A stretch of 64,000 bases of DNA, from NCBI RefSeq assembly GCF_001436755.1, contig NZ_AYZD01000034.1:42270-106269 (forward strand). Direction: 5' to 3'. This document shows positions 29,934-40,413 of the stretch, piece after piece. The position numbers were made by a program, and so were the translations under genes. Source of the stretch: Liquorilactobacillus aquaticus DSM 21051 (GTDB lineage: Bacteria > Bacillota > Bacilli > Lactobacillales > Lactobacillaceae). The notes beneath the pieces are model-generated. The model was not told where the DNA came from. It saw only the letters and a program-made list of their open reading frames with translations, and ran no database searches. Each line of letters begins with the position of its first letter. The stretch's first letter is position 1.

Positions 29934-30731
29934 TTACCAATTTCGCAAACCTAATAATATAACTGTTAAAAAAGCAAATACAACGCAGGCCAATGTATCA
30001 TTTAATCTCCAAAAATGCACACGATATTTTGTGCGGCCCTCACCGCCACGATATCCTCTCGCTTCCATCGCAGTTGCAAGATCTTCAGCTCGATTAAAAG
30101 AGCTAACAAACAAAGGAATCAGTAGCGGTATAACAGATTTTATCTGCTGCACAATACTTCCTTCCCCAAAATTAACTCCTCTTGAACGCTGAGCATTCAT
30201 TATTTTTTCTGTCTCATCCATCAAAGTTGGAACAAACCGCAAAGCAATTGACAGCATTAACGAAATTTCATAAACAGGCACTTTAATTTTTTTTAAAGGT
30301 CCCATGAGCGATTCCATAGCATCAGCAATCTCTAAGGGAGCGGTGGTTAATGTTAGCAATGTTGACATAAAAATAATCAAAACAAAACGACAAAAAACGT
30401 AACTACCATTGATCACACCAGAGCTTGTTAGGGACAAAGGTCCAAATTGCCAATATACAGTGCCACCCCGTGAAAAGAATACTTGCAGTAAAACAGTAAA
30501 CAAGATAAGCCAAATGAGAGGTCTTACACCCTTCAAAAAAAAACTGAAGCTAACGCCAGACATAAAAACGGACATTATTGTAAAAAATGAAAGTAATGCA
30601 TACGTCTGCCAGTTATTGGCAAGAAAAATAACAACAATAAAGTAAAAGCTCAGGATAAGCTTTGAACGCGGATCCAAGCGATGAATAATAGACTTTCCTG
30701 GGATATAACGGCCTAGAATTACTTTATTCAG
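29934..30731 (-). CDS. ecfT: ECF transporter transmembrane subunit EcfT, CTG start
   Basis: Integral membrane coupling subunit of the energy-coupling factor vitamin transporters, about five helices, with two Ala-Arg-Gly signature helices near the end (AQRSRGVNF and AMEARGYRG) that engage the ATPases. The longest standard frame begins at TTG in HRLDPRSK, which removes the conserved beginning. Reading upstream gives NKVILGRYIPGKSIIHRLDP, the normal EcfT start; at the methionine position is CTG (30731-30729), one base after the ecfA2 stop and 8 bases behind GGGGAGG. This start yields 265 residues, the usual length. Confidence 0.88.
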   Translation of the reverse strand: MNKVILGRYIPGKSIIHRLDPRSKLILSFYFIVVIFLANNWQTYALLSFFTIMSVFMSGVSFSFFLKGVRPLIWLILFTVLLQVFFSRGGTVYWQFGPLSLTSSGVINGSYVFCRFVLIIFMSTLLTLTTAPLEIADAMESLMGPLKKIKVPVYEISLMLSIALRFVPTLMDETEKIMNAQRSRGVNFGEGSIVQQIKSVIPLLIPLFVSSFNRAEDLATAMEARGYRGGEGRTKYRVHFWRLNDTLACVVFAFLTVILLGLRNW

Positions 30732-30732
30732 T

Positions 30733-31599
30733 TTAATTGCCTCCCCTCTTCAAAGAATTTGCTATGGCAGCCGCAAGGTCCTTTTCCGTTAACGGCATTT
30801 TATCAAAAGAAAACTTCCCTGTTTTCTGTAATTCATACGCAAATTTTGTTGCCTTAGGCAAAGCTAAGTGGTGTTCAAGAAGCCATTGAGGGTTTTTAAA
30901 CACCTCTTTCGGTGGTGCCGCGGCAATAACTTCACCTTTTTCTAAAACAATTGTATGACTCGCATAATTAGCAACATCATCCATCTGATGTGTCACCAAA
31001 ACAATCGTCAGCTGCTGTCGCTGATGCAACTTTTCAAACATCTGCATCATTTCAAGACGCCCTTTAGGATCAAGACCAGCTGTTGGTTCGTCAAGTACCA
31101 ACACATCAGGCTTCATTGCTAAAATACCTGCAATCGCTACACGGCGCATTTGCCCCCCAGATAGTTCAAAAGGTGATCCATTCAAAATATTATCGGGTAA
31201 ACCAACTAAATCTGCCATTTCAATCGCAATTTTTTCTGCTTCTTCTTGAGTCTTACCAAAATTTTTTGGTGCAAAGGCAATATCCTTGACTACAGTCTCC
31301 TCAAAAAGCTGCGCCTCAGGAAACTGAAAGACAATACCGACATGCTTTCTTAATTCACCAAGTTCTTTATTCTTTGTCGTGGAAGTTATTTCCTTGTCTG
31401 CAACTGTCACATGTCCACTGGACGGCTTTAAGAGTCCATTAAGATGCTGCAGCAAAGTCGACTTTCCACTCCCTGTGTGTCCAATAATAGCCGTATAACT
31501 CCCCTTAGGGATTGAGACAGTTACGTTCTTCAATGCTTGATGTTCAAATGGTGTTCCTGCTTGATAGATATAATTTACTTTTTCGAAATGAATTGACAC
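30733..31599 (-). CDS. ecfA2: ECF transporter ATPase EcfA2
   Basis: 288 residues, ABC ATPase with Walker [10 protein letters not shown], signature [13 protein letters not shown], Walker [13 protein letters not shown] and switch VTHQMDDV. Pairs with EcfA1 and EcfT to drive exchangeable vitamin-binding S components, which are encoded elsewhere. GTG start inside the end of ecfA1 (25-bp overlap). The ecfT ribosome site lies in its last codons. Confidence 0.95.
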   Translation of the reverse strand: MSIHFEKVNYIYQAGTPFEHQALKNVTVSIPKGSYTAIIGHTGSGKSTLLQHLNGLLKPSSGHVTVADKEITSTTKNKELGELRKHVGIVFQFPEAQLFEETVVKDIAFAPKNFGKTQEEAEKIAIEMADLVGLPDNILNGSPFELSGGQMRRVAIAGILAMKPDVLVLDEPTAGLDPKGRLEMMQMFEKLHQRQQLTIVLVTHQMDDVANYASHTIVLEKGEVIAAAPPKEVFKNPQWLLEHHLALPKATKFAYELQKTGKFSFDKMPLTEKDLAAAIANSLKRGGN

Positions 31600-32414
31600 A
31601 ACCAGTCCACCATCCCTTTTTCAGTAAGATATTCTTGCGGTACTTCAATCCCATAATTTTTTATTTCGTTTTTCAGTTTTTCTGAGAATGGAATATCAAG
31701 TCCGCTTTCAATTAAAGCCGCCCCACGTTGAAACACATTCTCTGGCTTATCGTTTTGCACTAAAACACCATCATCAATAACGACCACCCTTTCAGCCAAA
31801 GAAGCCTCTTCAATATCATGTGTAATTGAAATAACAGTAAACCCGTTTTTCTGATTTAAATTTTTAATAAGCTGAATAATTTCTTTTCTTCCTTCAGGGT
31901 CGAGCATACTCGTTGCTTCATCCATAATAATGATTTTTGGTCGAAGAGCGATCACTCCCGCTAAAGCAACTCTCTGTTTTTGTCCGCCAGACAAACGTGC
32001 CGGTTCGTGTTGTGCAAAATCCCACATTCCTACACTTTCAAGTGCAGAGCGCACGCGCTCAATCATTTGCTCTCTTGGAACACCTTGATTTTCCAATCCA
32101 AAAGCCACATCTTCTTCAACGTTCGCTCCCACAAATTGGTTATCAGGGTTTTGAAATACCATTCCTATATTTTTCCGAATATCCCATAAAGTTTCCGAGG
32201 TCAACGAAACTCCTGCAATTTTTACCGTTCCTGTTTCGGGAACCAGCAAGCCATCAACCAACTTTGCAAGAGTACTCTTACCACTCCCATTGTGTCCAAT
32301 CACAGCCACCCATTCTCCAGAAGTAACTGTTAAATCAAGATGACTCAAAGCCTCCCGCTTTTGCTGCGGATATTTAAAAGATAAATCGGAAATCTCAATT
32401 ATTGGTTCTTCCAT
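31575..32414 (-). CDS. ecfA1: ECF transporter ATPase EcfA1
   Basis: 279 residues, ABC ATPase with Walker [10 protein letters not shown], the ECF-specific [12 protein letters not shown]-loop, signature [13 protein letters not shown], Walker [13 protein letters not shown] and ITHDIEEA. First gene of the ECF-truA unit, with its own promoter behind two terminators that follow rplQ. ATG with AAGGAGA. Confidence 0.95.
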   Translation of the reverse strand: MEEPIIEISDLSFKYPQQKREALSHLDLTVTSGEWVAVIGHNGSGKSTLAKLVDGLLVPETGTVKIAGVSLTSETLWDIRKNIGMVFQNPDNQFVGANVEEDVAFGLENQGVPREQMIERVRSALESVGMWDFAQHEPARLSGGQKQRVALAGVIALRPKIIIMDEATSMLDPEGRKEIIQLIKNLNQKNGFTVISITHDIEEASLAERVVVIDDGVLVQNDKPENVFQRGAALIESGLDIPFSEKLKNEIKNYGIEVPQEYLTEKGMVDWLCQFISKK

Positions 32415-32439
32415 GGATGTCTCCTTTTTTCACTTTTAT

Positions 32440-32455
32440 ACAGACTATCATACCA
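32440..32455 (-). promoter_or_regulatory. Extended -10 promoter of ecfA1
   Basis: TGGTATGAT on the minus strand, with TATGAT at 32452-32447. TTGCAG lies 20 bp upstream, a poor -35 distance. Leader of about 26 nt. Confidence 0.5.
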
Positions 32456-32509
32456 TAAGTGTGCTGAATCAGCTGCAAGTACTCCTCAAAATCACTAATT
32501 GTTTATTCT

Positions 32510-32556
32510 AAAAAAACCGAGATACAAGCATGCACACTGCACACCTCTGTCCCGGT
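32510..32556 (-). terminator. Second terminator behind rplQ
   Basis: Stem ACCGGGA/TCTCGGT extended by a mismatched arm ending in GTGCA/TGCAT-type pairs, followed by seven T on the minus strand. Confidence 0.75.
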
Positions 32557-32578
32557 AAAATATAAAAATTATTATAAT

Positions 32579-32683
32579 AAAAAATCACTTTTTATAACGA
32601 AAGTTTCCCATCAAAGATGGTACTTAGGACTAGACTCGGTTTAACCCCAACATCGTAACGCCCAGTTATCGTTATAAAAGTGA
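32579..32683 (-). terminator. First terminator behind rplQ, with a 68-nt capped loop
   Basis: TCACTTTTATAACGA (32683-32669) pairs with TCGTTATAAAAAGTGA (32600-32585), 15 bp with one bulge, then six T. The 68-nt apical part (32601-32668) holds a CCATC-TTT-GATGG hairpin and GGTTAAACC, which is more structure than a plain terminator needs. Confidence 0.75.
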
Positions 32684-32699
32684 CAAATAAAGCTAGATA

Positions 32700-33083
32700 T
32701 TAATCGACTAACTCAAGAACAACTAACTTAGCAGCATCGCCGCGACGTTCACTCATCTTGAGAATACGTGTATATCCACCGTTGCGTTCAGCATAACGAG
32801 GAGCAACTTCTGCAAATAATTTTTGCAAAGCCGATTGGATAGTAATATCATCGCCATCTTCTTTAACATCGGCAACAACATCCATTAAAAAGGCAGCAGC
32901 ACGACGACGTGCAACCAAATCGCCTTTTTTGCCAAGCGATATCATTTTTTCAGCTGTTTTGCGAACTTCTTTTGCACGGGTTTCAGTTGTAACGATTTTA
33001 CCGTTAACAATCAAATCTGTCGTCAAATTACGCAACATTGATTTACGATGAGCGCTTGTGCGTCCTAACTTACGGTAACTCAT
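32700..33083 (-). CDS. rplQ: 50S ribosomal protein L17
   Basis: 127 residues, short bacillar form. [19 protein letters not shown] at the start and the basic [23 protein letters not shown] end are diagnostic. It closes the alpha operon behind rpoA. Confidence 0.97.
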   Translation of the reverse strand: MSYRKLGRTSAHRKSMLRNLTTDLIVNGKIVTTETRAKEVRKTAEKMISLGKKGDLVARRRAAAFLMDVVADVKEDGDDITIQSALQKLFAEVAPRYAERNGGYTRILKMSERRGDAAKLVVLELVD

Positions 33084-33109
33084 GAATAATTTCCCTCCCT
33101 CAACAAATA

Positions 33110-34054
33110 TTAGTCATCATGACGTAATGATAAACCAAGATCGATTAACTTATTTTTAACCTCTTCAAGTGACTTACGTCCTAAATTACGGACCTTCATC
33201 ATGTCGGCCTCTGATTTATTCGTTAACTCTTGAACAGTATTGATGCCAGCGCGTTTCAAACAGTTGTAAGAACGAACTGATAAATCAAGCTCTTCAATCG
33301 TCATTTCAAGCATTTTTTCTTTATGTGTTTCTTCTTTTTCAACCATGATTTCAGCATTTTTAGCTTCATCGGTCAAATCAACAAATAAAGTCAAATGCTC
33401 CGTTAAAATCTTCGCAGATAAACTAATAGCCTCACTCGGCGTGATAGAACCATTAGTCCAAACATCGAGTGTCAATTTATCATAATCATCTTTTTGACCA
33501 ACACGCGTTTTTTCTACTTGATAGTTGACACGTTCAATCGGGGTATAAATTGAGTCGATTGGCAAAACACCGATCGGCATTTCATCGGACTTAGCCTTGT
33601 TTTCATCAGCTGAAACATAGCCGCGTCCAGTATTAGCAGTCATCCGAACATGGAATGACGCCCCTTCTGCTACTGTACAAATGTACAAGTCTGGATTCAA
33701 GACTTCAACTTCACTGCTGCCTTGGATATCTCCAGCTGTAACTTCTATAGGCCCTGTAACATTGATTTCCAATGTTTGATCCTCTTCAGAATCAATACGC
33801 AAAGCAACTTTTTTCAAATTCAGAATAATTTGCGTTACATCCTCGAGTACACCCTTTATGGTTGAGAATTCATGCAAAACACCATCAATTTGAATATTTG
33901 TTATTGCTGCTCCAGGTAGGGAAGAAAGCAGAATTCGGCGAAGAGAATTACCTAATGTTGTACCATAACCACGTTCAAGAGGTTCTACAACAAATTTGCC
34001 ATAATTAGGACTTTCTTCAATTTTATGAATTTTTGGTTTTTCAAATTCGATCAT
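33110..34054 (-). CDS. rpoA: DNA-directed RNA polymerase subunit alpha
   Basis: 314 residues. Begins [15 protein letters not shown]-terminal dimerisation domain with [21 protein letters not shown], a short linker near 230-245 and the C-terminal domain ([17 protein letters not shown] ... [16 protein letters not shown]) that binds UP elements and activators. The frame continues upstream to a TTG at 34075, but that lies in the Shine-Dalgarno region; ATG at 34054 matches the family. Confidence 0.97.
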   Translation of the reverse strand: MIEFEKPKIHKIEESPNYGKFVVEPLERGYGTTLGNSLRRILLSSLPGAAITNIQIDGVLHEFSTIKGVLEDVTQIILNLKKVALRIDSEEDQTLEINVTGPIEVTAGDIQGSSEVEVLNPDLYICTVAEGASFHVRMTANTGRGYVSADENKAKSDEMPIGVLPIDSIYTPIERVNYQVEKTRVGQKDDYDKLTLDVWTNGSITPSEAISLSAKILTEHLTLFVDLTDEAKNAEIMVEKEETHKEKMLEMTIEELDLSVRSYNCLKRAGINTVQELTNKSEADMMKVRNLGRKSLEEVKNKLIDLGLSLRHDD

Positions 34055-34138
34055 TCTTATCTTTACCCCTTTCAAAACGTAACGTGTAATCTGGCGAAAA
34101 CATTATGAAGATTTACCTCAAAATGAATATGAGCCACA

Positions 34139-34528
34139 TTAAACACGACGGCGTTTTGGAGGACGACACCCATTATGAGGAACAGGCGTAACATCGCGAA
34201 TTGACGTCACTTCAAGACCTGTTGTTTGCAAAGCACGAATTGCAGCTTCACGACCAGAGCCTGGTCCCTTAACGGCAACTTCGACACTCTTCATACCATG
34301 TTCCATCGAACCTTTTGCAGCAGCTTCAGCAGCCATTTGAGCAGCAAATGGTGTTGATTTACGACTACCCCTAAAACCTAATGAACCAGCTGATGCCCAT
34401 GCAATTGCATTTCCATGAACATCGGTAATCATAACAAGTGTATTGTTAAACGTTGAATGAATATGTGCAATTCCGCTCTCAATATTTTTCTTGACGCGGC
34501 GTTTACGTGAACCTTTTTTAACTGCCAT
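34139..34528 (-). CDS. rpsK: 30S ribosomal protein S11
   Basis: 129 residues, ends in the invariant [17 protein letters not shown]. Platform protein of the small subunit, binding with S18 and S6. Ribosome site AGGAGG. Between rpsM and rpoA as in all Firmicutes. Confidence 0.98.
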   Translation of the reverse strand: MAVKKGSRKRRVKKNIESGIAHIHSTFNNTLVMITDVHGNAIAWASAGSLGFRGSRKSTPFAAQMAAEAAAKGSMEHGMKSVEVAVKGPGSGREAAIRALQTTGLEVTSIRDVTPVPHNGCRPPKRRRV

Positions 34529-34559
34529 GAACTAGCTAACCTCCTTTATTTTATATTAT

Positions 34560-34925
34560 TTATTTTTTTCTGCCGGCAATTGATGCGGCTGGGCCTTTAC
34601 GTGTGTGCGCGTTGTTCTTGGTATTTTGACCACGAACAGGTAAATGGCGACGATGACGTAAGCCTCGGTATGAGCCGATCTCGGACAGACGTTTGATATT
34701 TAAGCTAACCTCACGACGAAGATCACCTTCAACTTTGTAGCTATCAACAACTGCACGAATTTTATCTTCCTGATCAGTTGTTAAGTCACGCACACGAATA
34801 TCTTCAGAAACTTCTGCTTCTGCCAGAATCTTTTGTGCGCTTGAATTACCGATTCCATAAATGTAAGTTAAGCCGATCACGATACGCTTATCACGTGGTA
34901 AATCGACACCTGCAATACGAGCCAT
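34560..34925 (-). CDS. rpsM: 30S ribosomal protein S13
   Basis: 121 residues. [25 protein letters not shown] start, [14 protein letters not shown] motif, and a basic tail reaching the P site. Head protein of the small subunit. Preceded by AGGAGGTG. Confidence 0.98.
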   Translation of the reverse strand: MARIAGVDLPRDKRIVIGLTYIYGIGNSSAQKILAEAEVSEDIRVRDLTTDQEDKIRAVVDSYKVEGDLRREVSLNIKRLSEIGSYRGLRHRRHLPVRGQNTKNNAHTRKGPAASIAGRKK

Positions 34926-34950
34926 AACAATTACACCTCCTGATTATTTA

Positions 34951-35064
34951 TTATCCTTGACGTTGTTTGTGTTTTGGATTTGAACATATTACCATAACAC
35001 GGCCTTTGCGCTTAATTACTTTACAGTGTTCGCACATTGGTTTTACTGATGGTCTTACTTTCAT
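34951..35064 (-). CDS. rpmJ: 50S ribosomal protein L36
   Basis: 37 residues: [20 protein letters not shown] followed by [17 protein letters not shown]. The zinc ribbon is complete (Cys11, Cys14, Cys27, His32), so this is the zinc-binding form. ATG preceded by GGGAGGTA. Lies between infA and rpsM. Short enough to be missed by length filters. Confidence 0.97.
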
Positions 35065-35098
35065 GAATTATACCTCCCAAATGTATTTGAAGTACAAT

Positions 35099-35317
35099 CT
35101 ATTTAAAGCGATAGGTAATGCGACCCTTAGTCAAATCGTAAGGGGACATTTCAACCGTCACTTTATCGCCAGGCAAAATACGAATATAATGCATCCTAAT
35201 TTTCCCTGAAACGTGAGCTAAAATTTCATGTCCGTTTTCGAGTTCAACTTTGAACATCGCATTGGGTAACGTTTCTTTGATCGTACCCTCAATTTCAATC
35301 ACATCATCTTTCGCCAC
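35099..35317 (-). CDS. infA: Translation initiation factor IF-1
   Basis: 72 residues, a single OB fold, full family sequence ([50 protein letters not shown]...). Occupies the A site during initiation. GTG start with AAGGAGGT. First gene of the alpha-operon unit; has its own promoter behind adk. Confidence 0.97.
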   Translation of the reverse strand: MAKDDVIEIEGTIKETLPNAMFKVELENGHEILAHVSGKIRMHYIRILPGDKVTVEMSPYDLTKGRITYRFK

Positions 35318-35450
35318 GCAAAAGTACCTCCTTAAATGGTTTTATAACTTAACACGCAAATCCGTGGACCAATCAAAAAAGATTGATCCGCTTGTTTCCG
35401 CAAGCTAATCCATCCAAATGGACAGACTAATCCTATAGAAAAGATAAACC
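35318..35450 (-). promoter_or_regulatory. Structured leader of the infA operon
   Basis: About 130 nt holding three consecutive hairpins: TCCATTTGGATGGA (around 35417), GCTTG-CGGAAA-CAAGC (around 35400) and GATCAATC...GATTGGTC (around 35380). None is followed by a T run. Function unknown; autoregulation of translation genes is plausible. Confidence 0.45.
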
Positions 35451-35456
35451 TGGAAT

Positions 35457-35485
35457 AGTATATCATTCCAAGCCTACTATTGCAA
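35457..35485 (-). promoter_or_regulatory. Promoter of infA-rpmJ-rpsM-rpsK-rpoA-rplQ
   Basis: -35 TTGCAA (35485-35480), 17-bp spacer, -10 TATACT (35462-35457), just behind the adk stop. It separates the alpha genes from the spc operon. Confidence 0.7.
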
Positions 35486-35503
35486 GCTCTGCTGCGCAAA
35501 AAA

Positions 35504-36184
<681 letters not shown>

Positions 36185-36271
36185 TTAAATTTTATAATCA
36201 GTAAAAAGTATTTTTCTACAGCAATTGCATAACCAATAAAAGCCAAGCTTATCATTACTAGTAAATACTGC

Positions 36272-36316
36272 AAAAATTAAAAAGTTGGCTCCACAAAAGT
36301 GCAGCCGAACCTTTTT
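36272..36316 (-). terminator. Terminator between secY and adk
   Basis: AAAAAGGTTCGGCTGCAC/GTGGAGCCAACTTTTT: a stem of about 15 bp with two mismatches and a TTTT loop, followed by T-rich sequence on the minus strand. It directly follows the secY stop. Confidence 0.85.
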
Positions 36317-36321
36317 ACCTA

Positions 36322-37617
36322 TTACCTAATAAAACCGACATATTCGCGTTTCATCATCATACCTTTAAGTTGTCTTATCGATTCTAAAGCAACACCAACA
36401 ACAATCAAAAGACTAGTGCCGCCTAAACCAATAGATTCATCAAGGCCCCAGACATTTGAAGCAACAAGTGGGATTAATGATACTAATCCTAAGAAAATCG
36501 AACCAACTGAGCTTAAACGCATCAACAAACGTGAAACATATTTCTCAGTTTCTTTTCCTGGCCAGACACTTGGAATATAACTTCCTTGTTTCTGCAGATT
36601 TTCCGATAACTTTTCAGGATTTACCTGAACAAAAGCATAGAAGAATGTAAAGAGAACAATCAAAACTGTATATAGAATCATTCCGCCTGTTGCCTGCATA
36701 TTAAAAATATTCGTCATGACACGATACCACGTATCTTCGGAATGATTTTGCGTAAATGCCATTAAAATTGTTTGCGGTGTAGCAATAAAGGAGCTCGCAA
36801 AAATGACTGGGATAACACCAGCAACATTTATTTTAAGTGGCAAATAAGAGCTCTCGGTTGCTCCCGCCAAACGACGAGTATACTGGATTGGAATTTTGTA
36901 ATTAGCCTGTTGAACGTATGTAACGAAAGCAACAATAACTAATACAGCAATAACCAAAACTGCAACAAATAAAATACCTTTCCAGTAATCACTCGATGAC
37001 GAGTCTAAAAACTGTTCAGTATATATCTGTTGAACACCTGTCGGAACCCGCGCAAGTATCCCAGCCATAATGATCATTGAAATACCATTACCAAATCCAC
37101 GATCAGTAATCATATCTCCCAACCAAGTTGTAAACATTGAACCACCAGTCAGAATCAATCCTATACTTAAATATGTTTCCATACCCGGATTGGTAACTAA
37201 ATTCAAGCTGCTCAAGGCGTTAAAACCGGCTGTAATCCCGATCGATTGTACGAACGCCAGCACAATAGTTAAGTATCTTGTGGCTTGGTTAAGTTTCCTT
37301 CTTCCAACTTCCCCTTGCTTACTCCATTCAACAAAACGCGGAACAATATCCATCTGTAACAACTGAACAACAATTTGTGCAGTTATATATGGAGAAACTC
37401 CCATCGCTAAAATCGAATAGTTCGTTAAGCCGCCACCACTAAAAGTATTTAAGATACTAACTAACCCTGAAGACGCAACACTATCTAAAGCTTTAGCGTT
37501 GATCCCAGGGACTGTGATATATGTGCCTAAACGAAATACAATCAAGACGCCTAACGTAAACAAAATCTTCTCACGAATATCTTTCACAGCTAAGGCGTTC
37601 TTCATTGTTTTAAGCAT
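36322..37617 (-). CDS. secY: Protein translocase subunit SecY
   Basis: 431 residues, ten membrane helices, with the plug-region GTYITVPGI and the SecA-binding C4/C5 loops; conserved RRLAGATESSYLPLK and GGTSLLIVVGVALE segments. Channel of the Sec export pathway. Its ATG overlaps the rplO stop. The spc operon transcript probably ends behind it. Confidence 0.97.
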   Translation of the reverse strand: MLKTMKNALAVKDIREKILFTLGVLIVFRLGTYITVPGINAKALDSVASSGLVSILNTFSGGGLTNYSILAMGVSPYITAQIVVQLLQMDIVPRFVEWSKQGEVGRRKLNQATRYLTIVLAFVQSIGITAGFNALSSLNLVTNPGMETYLSIGLILTGGSMFTTWLGDMITDRGFGNGISMIIMAGILARVPTGVQQIYTEQFLDSSSSDYWKGILFVAVLVIAVLVIVAFVTYVQQANYKIPIQYTRRLAGATESSYLPLKINVAGVIPVIFASSFIATPQTILMAFTQNHSEDTWYRVMTNIFNMQATGGMILYTVLIVLFTFFYAFVQVNPEKLSENLQKQGSYIPSVWPGKETEKYVSRLLMRLSSVGSIFLGLVSLIPLVASNVWGLDESIGLGGTSLLIVVGVALESIRQLKGMMMKREYVGFIR

Positions 37618-38051
37618 TAAATCACCTCAGCTTGACCGCCAACTGCTTCAATGGCATCTTTAGCAGCAGTTGAGAATTTATTAGCTTTCACTGTTAATTT
37701 CTTCGTCAACTTACCATTAGCTAAAACTTTAATACCATCTTTTTCATCTTTGATTACACCATTCTCAGCTAGCAATACTGGTGTAACTTCTGTTCCTTCG
37801 TCGAATTTTTCAAGAGTTTCCAGATTAACAACTGCGTATTCTTTGCGGTTGATATTTTGAAAACCACGCTTAGGCATACGACGGAACAATGGCATTTGAC
37901 CACCTTCAAAACCTAAACGTACTTTACCACGAGCTTTTTGACCTTTTTGACCACGACCAGCCGTTTTACCATTGCCGGACGATGTTCCACGTCCAACACG
38001 ATTACGAACTTTACGTGATCCTTCACTTGCTTTTAACTCATGCAATTTCAT
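37617..38051 (-). CDS. rplO: 50S ribosomal protein L15
   Basis: 144 residues, [20 protein letters not shown] start, glycine-rich [20 protein letters not shown] region, then the globular domain. Ends overlapping secY by one base. Confidence 0.98.
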   Translation of the reverse strand: MKLHELKASEGSRKVRNRVGRGTSSGNGKTAGRGQKGQKARGKVRLGFEGGQMPLFRRMPKRGFQNINRKEYAVVNLETLEKFDEGTEVTPVLLAENGVIKDEKDGIKVLANGKLTKKLTVKANKFSTAAKDAIEAVGGQAEVI

Positions 38052-38097
38052 CAGGTCGACACCTCCTTGTTGATATATTATAACATGTCATCAGTAA

Positions 38098-38280
38098 TTA
38101 GTCGGCAACCGTAACATCAACCAAATGATTGATTTTTGCAACAGCACCACGAGTTGCAGCATTATCAGGCAGAACAACTGAGCTTTGAACACGGCCTAAG
38201 CCCAGAGCTTTAACGATATCGCGTTGTTTTTGAGGACGCCCAATGATACTACTCGTTAACGTAATTTTTAAATTAACCAC
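38098..38280 (-). CDS. rpmD: 50S ribosomal protein L30
   Basis: 60 residues, the short bacterial form: [20 protein letters not shown] and the [10 protein letters not shown] motif. GTG start with AAGGAGGG. Lies 14 bp behind rpsE. Confidence 0.97.
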   Translation of the reverse strand: MVNLKITLTSSIIGRPQKQRDIVKALGLGRVQSSVVLPDNAATRGAVAKINHLVDVTVAD

Positions 38281-38293
38281 AAGTGAGCCCTCC

Positions 38294-38794
38294 TTATTCT
38301 GCTAAATGTTGTGTTGACACACCACGAAGAGAAGCAACGTCAGCGGCACTCTTCATTTTTGTTAGTCCGTCCATTGTTGCACGAACAACATTGATTGGTG
38401 TGTTTGAGCCAAGTGATTTACTTGTAACATCAGCAACACCAGCCAATTCCATGACGGCACGAACTGCACCACCGGCAGCAACTCCAGAACCAGCGATCGC
38501 TGGTTTTAACATAATGCGGCTACCACTATATTCGCCAATCACTTCATGTGGAAGTGTTTCTTCAACCATAGGAACCTTGATCAAGTTCTTACGAGCAGCT
38601 TCAACAGCTTTGCGAATAGCATCTGGAACTTCTTGTGCTTTACCAGTGCCAAAACCAACGTGACCATTGTGGTCTCCCACAATAACCAAAGCTGCAAAGC
38701 GTAGACGACGTCCACCTTTAACAACTTTTGTAATACGATTGATTGCAACAACACGATCTTCTAAATCTAATTGAGCTGGATCGATAAAAGTCAT
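38294..38794 (-). CDS. rpsE: 30S ribosomal protein S5
   Basis: 166 residues. Double-stranded RNA-binding part with [18 protein letters not shown] and [14 protein letters not shown], then the S5 C-terminal domain with [15 protein letters not shown] sequence. Mutations here affect decoding fidelity and spectinomycin response in other bacteria. Confidence 0.98.
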   Translation of the reverse strand: MTFIDPAQLDLEDRVVAINRITKVVKGGRRLRFAALVIVGDHNGHVGFGTGKAQEVPDAIRKAVEAARKNLIKVPMVEETLPHEVIGEYSGSRIMLKPAIAGSGVAAGGAVRAVMELAGVADVTSKSLGSNTPINVVRATMDGLTKMKSAADVASLRGVSTQHLAE

Positions 38795-38815
38795 AAATGC
38801 GTTTCCCTCCTTTTC

Positions 38816-39172
38816 CTAAAAGTCTAATCCATTCTTACGAGCAGCTTCAGCAAGTGCTTCGATACGGCCATGGTAGAGATACCCGCCACGATCAAAGACT
38901 ACTTCTTTGATATCTTTTTCTGCTGCACGTTTTGCAACAACTTCTCCGACTGAAGCAGCTTTCTCAGTCTTTGTGTTGCCTTTAACTTCATTATCTAATG
39001 TAGAGGCACTAACTAGCGTCACACCCGCTACGTCATCAATTACTTGAGCGTAGATGTTTTTGTTTGAACGATAAACATTTAAGCGTGGGCACTTAGCTGT
39101 ACCAGATATCTTACCGCGAACACGCAAGTGACGCTTTTGGCGTGTCTTATTCTTGTCTGGTTTTGAAATCAA
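38816..39172 (-). CDS. rplR: 50S ribosomal protein L18
   Basis: 118 residues; 5S rRNA-binding. Family start [20 protein letters not shown]. The frame is open to GTG at 39181, but that GTG is part of the Shine-Dalgarno AGAGGTGA; TTG at 39172, six bases behind it, gives the family N-terminus. Confidence 0.95.
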   Translation of the reverse strand: MISKPDKNKTRQKRHLRVRGKISGTAKCPRLNVYRSNKNIYAQVIDDVAGVTLVSASTLDNEVKGNTKTEKAASVGEVVAKRAAEKDIKEVVFDRGGYLYHGRIEALAEAARKNGLDF

Positions 39173-39221
39173 AATATTCACCTCTTGAATTTTTTATCTC
39201 GTAATTCACTATGACTGTTAA

Positions 39222-39758
39222 CTATTTACCAGTCTTACCTTCCTTACGACGGACATATTCGCCAACATAACGTATACCTTTACCTTTATAAGGTTCTGGG
39301 GCACGAGTCAAACGAATTTGAGCTGCTAAATCACCAACAGCTTGTTTTGAAATACCGGAAACAATAATTGAAGTTGCAGAAGGCGTCTCCAACTTCAGAC
39401 CTTCCCAAGTTTCAAACTCTACTGGATGTGAGTAACCAACATTCAGTACAAGTGTATTGCCCTTCATTTGTGCACGATAACCAACACCACGGAGTTCCAA
39501 TTCTTTTTTGAAACCTTCCGTTACACCAACTACCATATTATGAAAGTTAGCTCTTGTTGTACCATGCAAAGCTTTTGTTTTGCTGTCATCGCTTGAACGA
39601 TCAAACGAAACAACATTGCCTTCGATCTTCATAGTAATTTTATCAGTAAATTCACGTGTTAATTCACCTTTAGGACCTTTAACAGTCACAGCATTGCCGT
39701 TTGTTTTAACTTCAACACCTTCAGGTAATACAACGTCTTTATAACCAATTCGACTCAC
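39222..39758 (-). CDS. rplF: 50S ribosomal protein L6
   Basis: 178 residues, two tandem L6 folds, ends with [24 protein letters not shown]. Binds near the sarcin-ricin loop. Ribosome site AAGGAGGTG. Confidence 0.98.
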   Translation of the reverse strand: MSRIGYKDVVLPEGVEVKTNGNAVTVKGPKGELTREFTDKITMKIEGNVVSFDRSSDDSKTKALHGTTRANFHNMVVGVTEGFKKELELRGVGYRAQMKGNTLVLNVGYSHPVEFETWEGLKLETPSATSIIVSGISKQAVGDLAAQIRLTRAPEPYKGKGIRYVGEYVRRKEGKTGK

Positions 39759-39788
39759 GGTTGTTACACCTCCTTGTGATATCTAATT

Positions 39789-40187
39789 TTACCAAACGTA
39801 AGCTAATACTTCGCCACCAACATTTTTGGCGCGGGCTTCTTTATCTGTCATAACCCCTTCTGAGGTAGAGATAATTGCAATCCCAAGTCCATTTAAAACC
39901 TTAGGAACTGCGTCAGCTTTAACGTATGAGCGTAAGCCTGGCTTTGAAATACGTTTGATGCCGGAAATAACACGTTCACTGTCTTTTCCATATTTTAAGA
40001 ACACACGAATGATTCCTTGTTTATCATCATCGATATATTCAACATCGCGTACAAAACCTTCATTTTTTAGAATTTCAGCAATATCGTGCTTAATTTTTGA
40101 TGCAGGTACTTCAAGTGATTCATGTTTTGCTAAATTAGCATTACGAACACGAGTCAAGAAGTCTGCTATTGGATCAGTCATGACCAT
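39789..40187 (-). CDS. rpsH: 30S ribosomal protein S8
   Basis: 132 residues, starts [18 protein letters not shown] and ends with the [20 protein letters not shown] and LAYVW motif. ATG at 40187 is six bases behind AAGGAGGG, so the initial Met-Val is genuine and not MTDPI. Known spc operon repressor in E. coli. Confidence 0.98.
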   Translation of the reverse strand: MVMTDPIADFLTRVRNANLAKHESLEVPASKIKHDIAEILKNEGFVRDVEYIDDDKQGIIRVFLKYGKDSERVISGIKRISKPGLRSYVKADAVPKVLNGLGIAIISTSEGVMTDKEARAKNVGGEVLAYVW

Positions 40188-40214
40188 TTGTTTGCCCTCC
40201 TTTACTTTATTGGA

Positions 40215-40400
40215 TTACCAGCTAGCCTTTTTCATCCCAGGAATTTGACCCTTATGTGCAAGATCTCGCAGGCAAACACGGCATAACTTAAATTTGCGAT
40301 AAACTGAATGTGGACGACCACAACGTTCACAGCGTGTATATTCTTGCGTCGAGAACTTAGCTTGGCGTTTGTTCTTTACAATTTGCGACTTTTTAGCCAA
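40215..40400 (-). CDS. rpsZ: 30S ribosomal protein S14, zinc-binding form
   Basis: 61 residues, the short type Z. Zinc ribbon CxxC...CxxC complete (CERCG, CRVCL). Lies between rplE and rpsH, the standard place for the C+ paralogue in Firmicutes. Confidence 0.97.
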   Translation of the reverse strand: MAKKSQIVKNKRQAKFSTQEYTRCERCGRPHSVYRKFKLCRVCLRDLAHKGQIPGMKKASW

Positions 40401-40413
40401 TGTGAAACCCCCT

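Noticed and set aside
31937..32326. Plus-strand frame of 129 codons inside ecfA1
   Set aside because: Antisense shadow of a conserved ABC ATPase gene.
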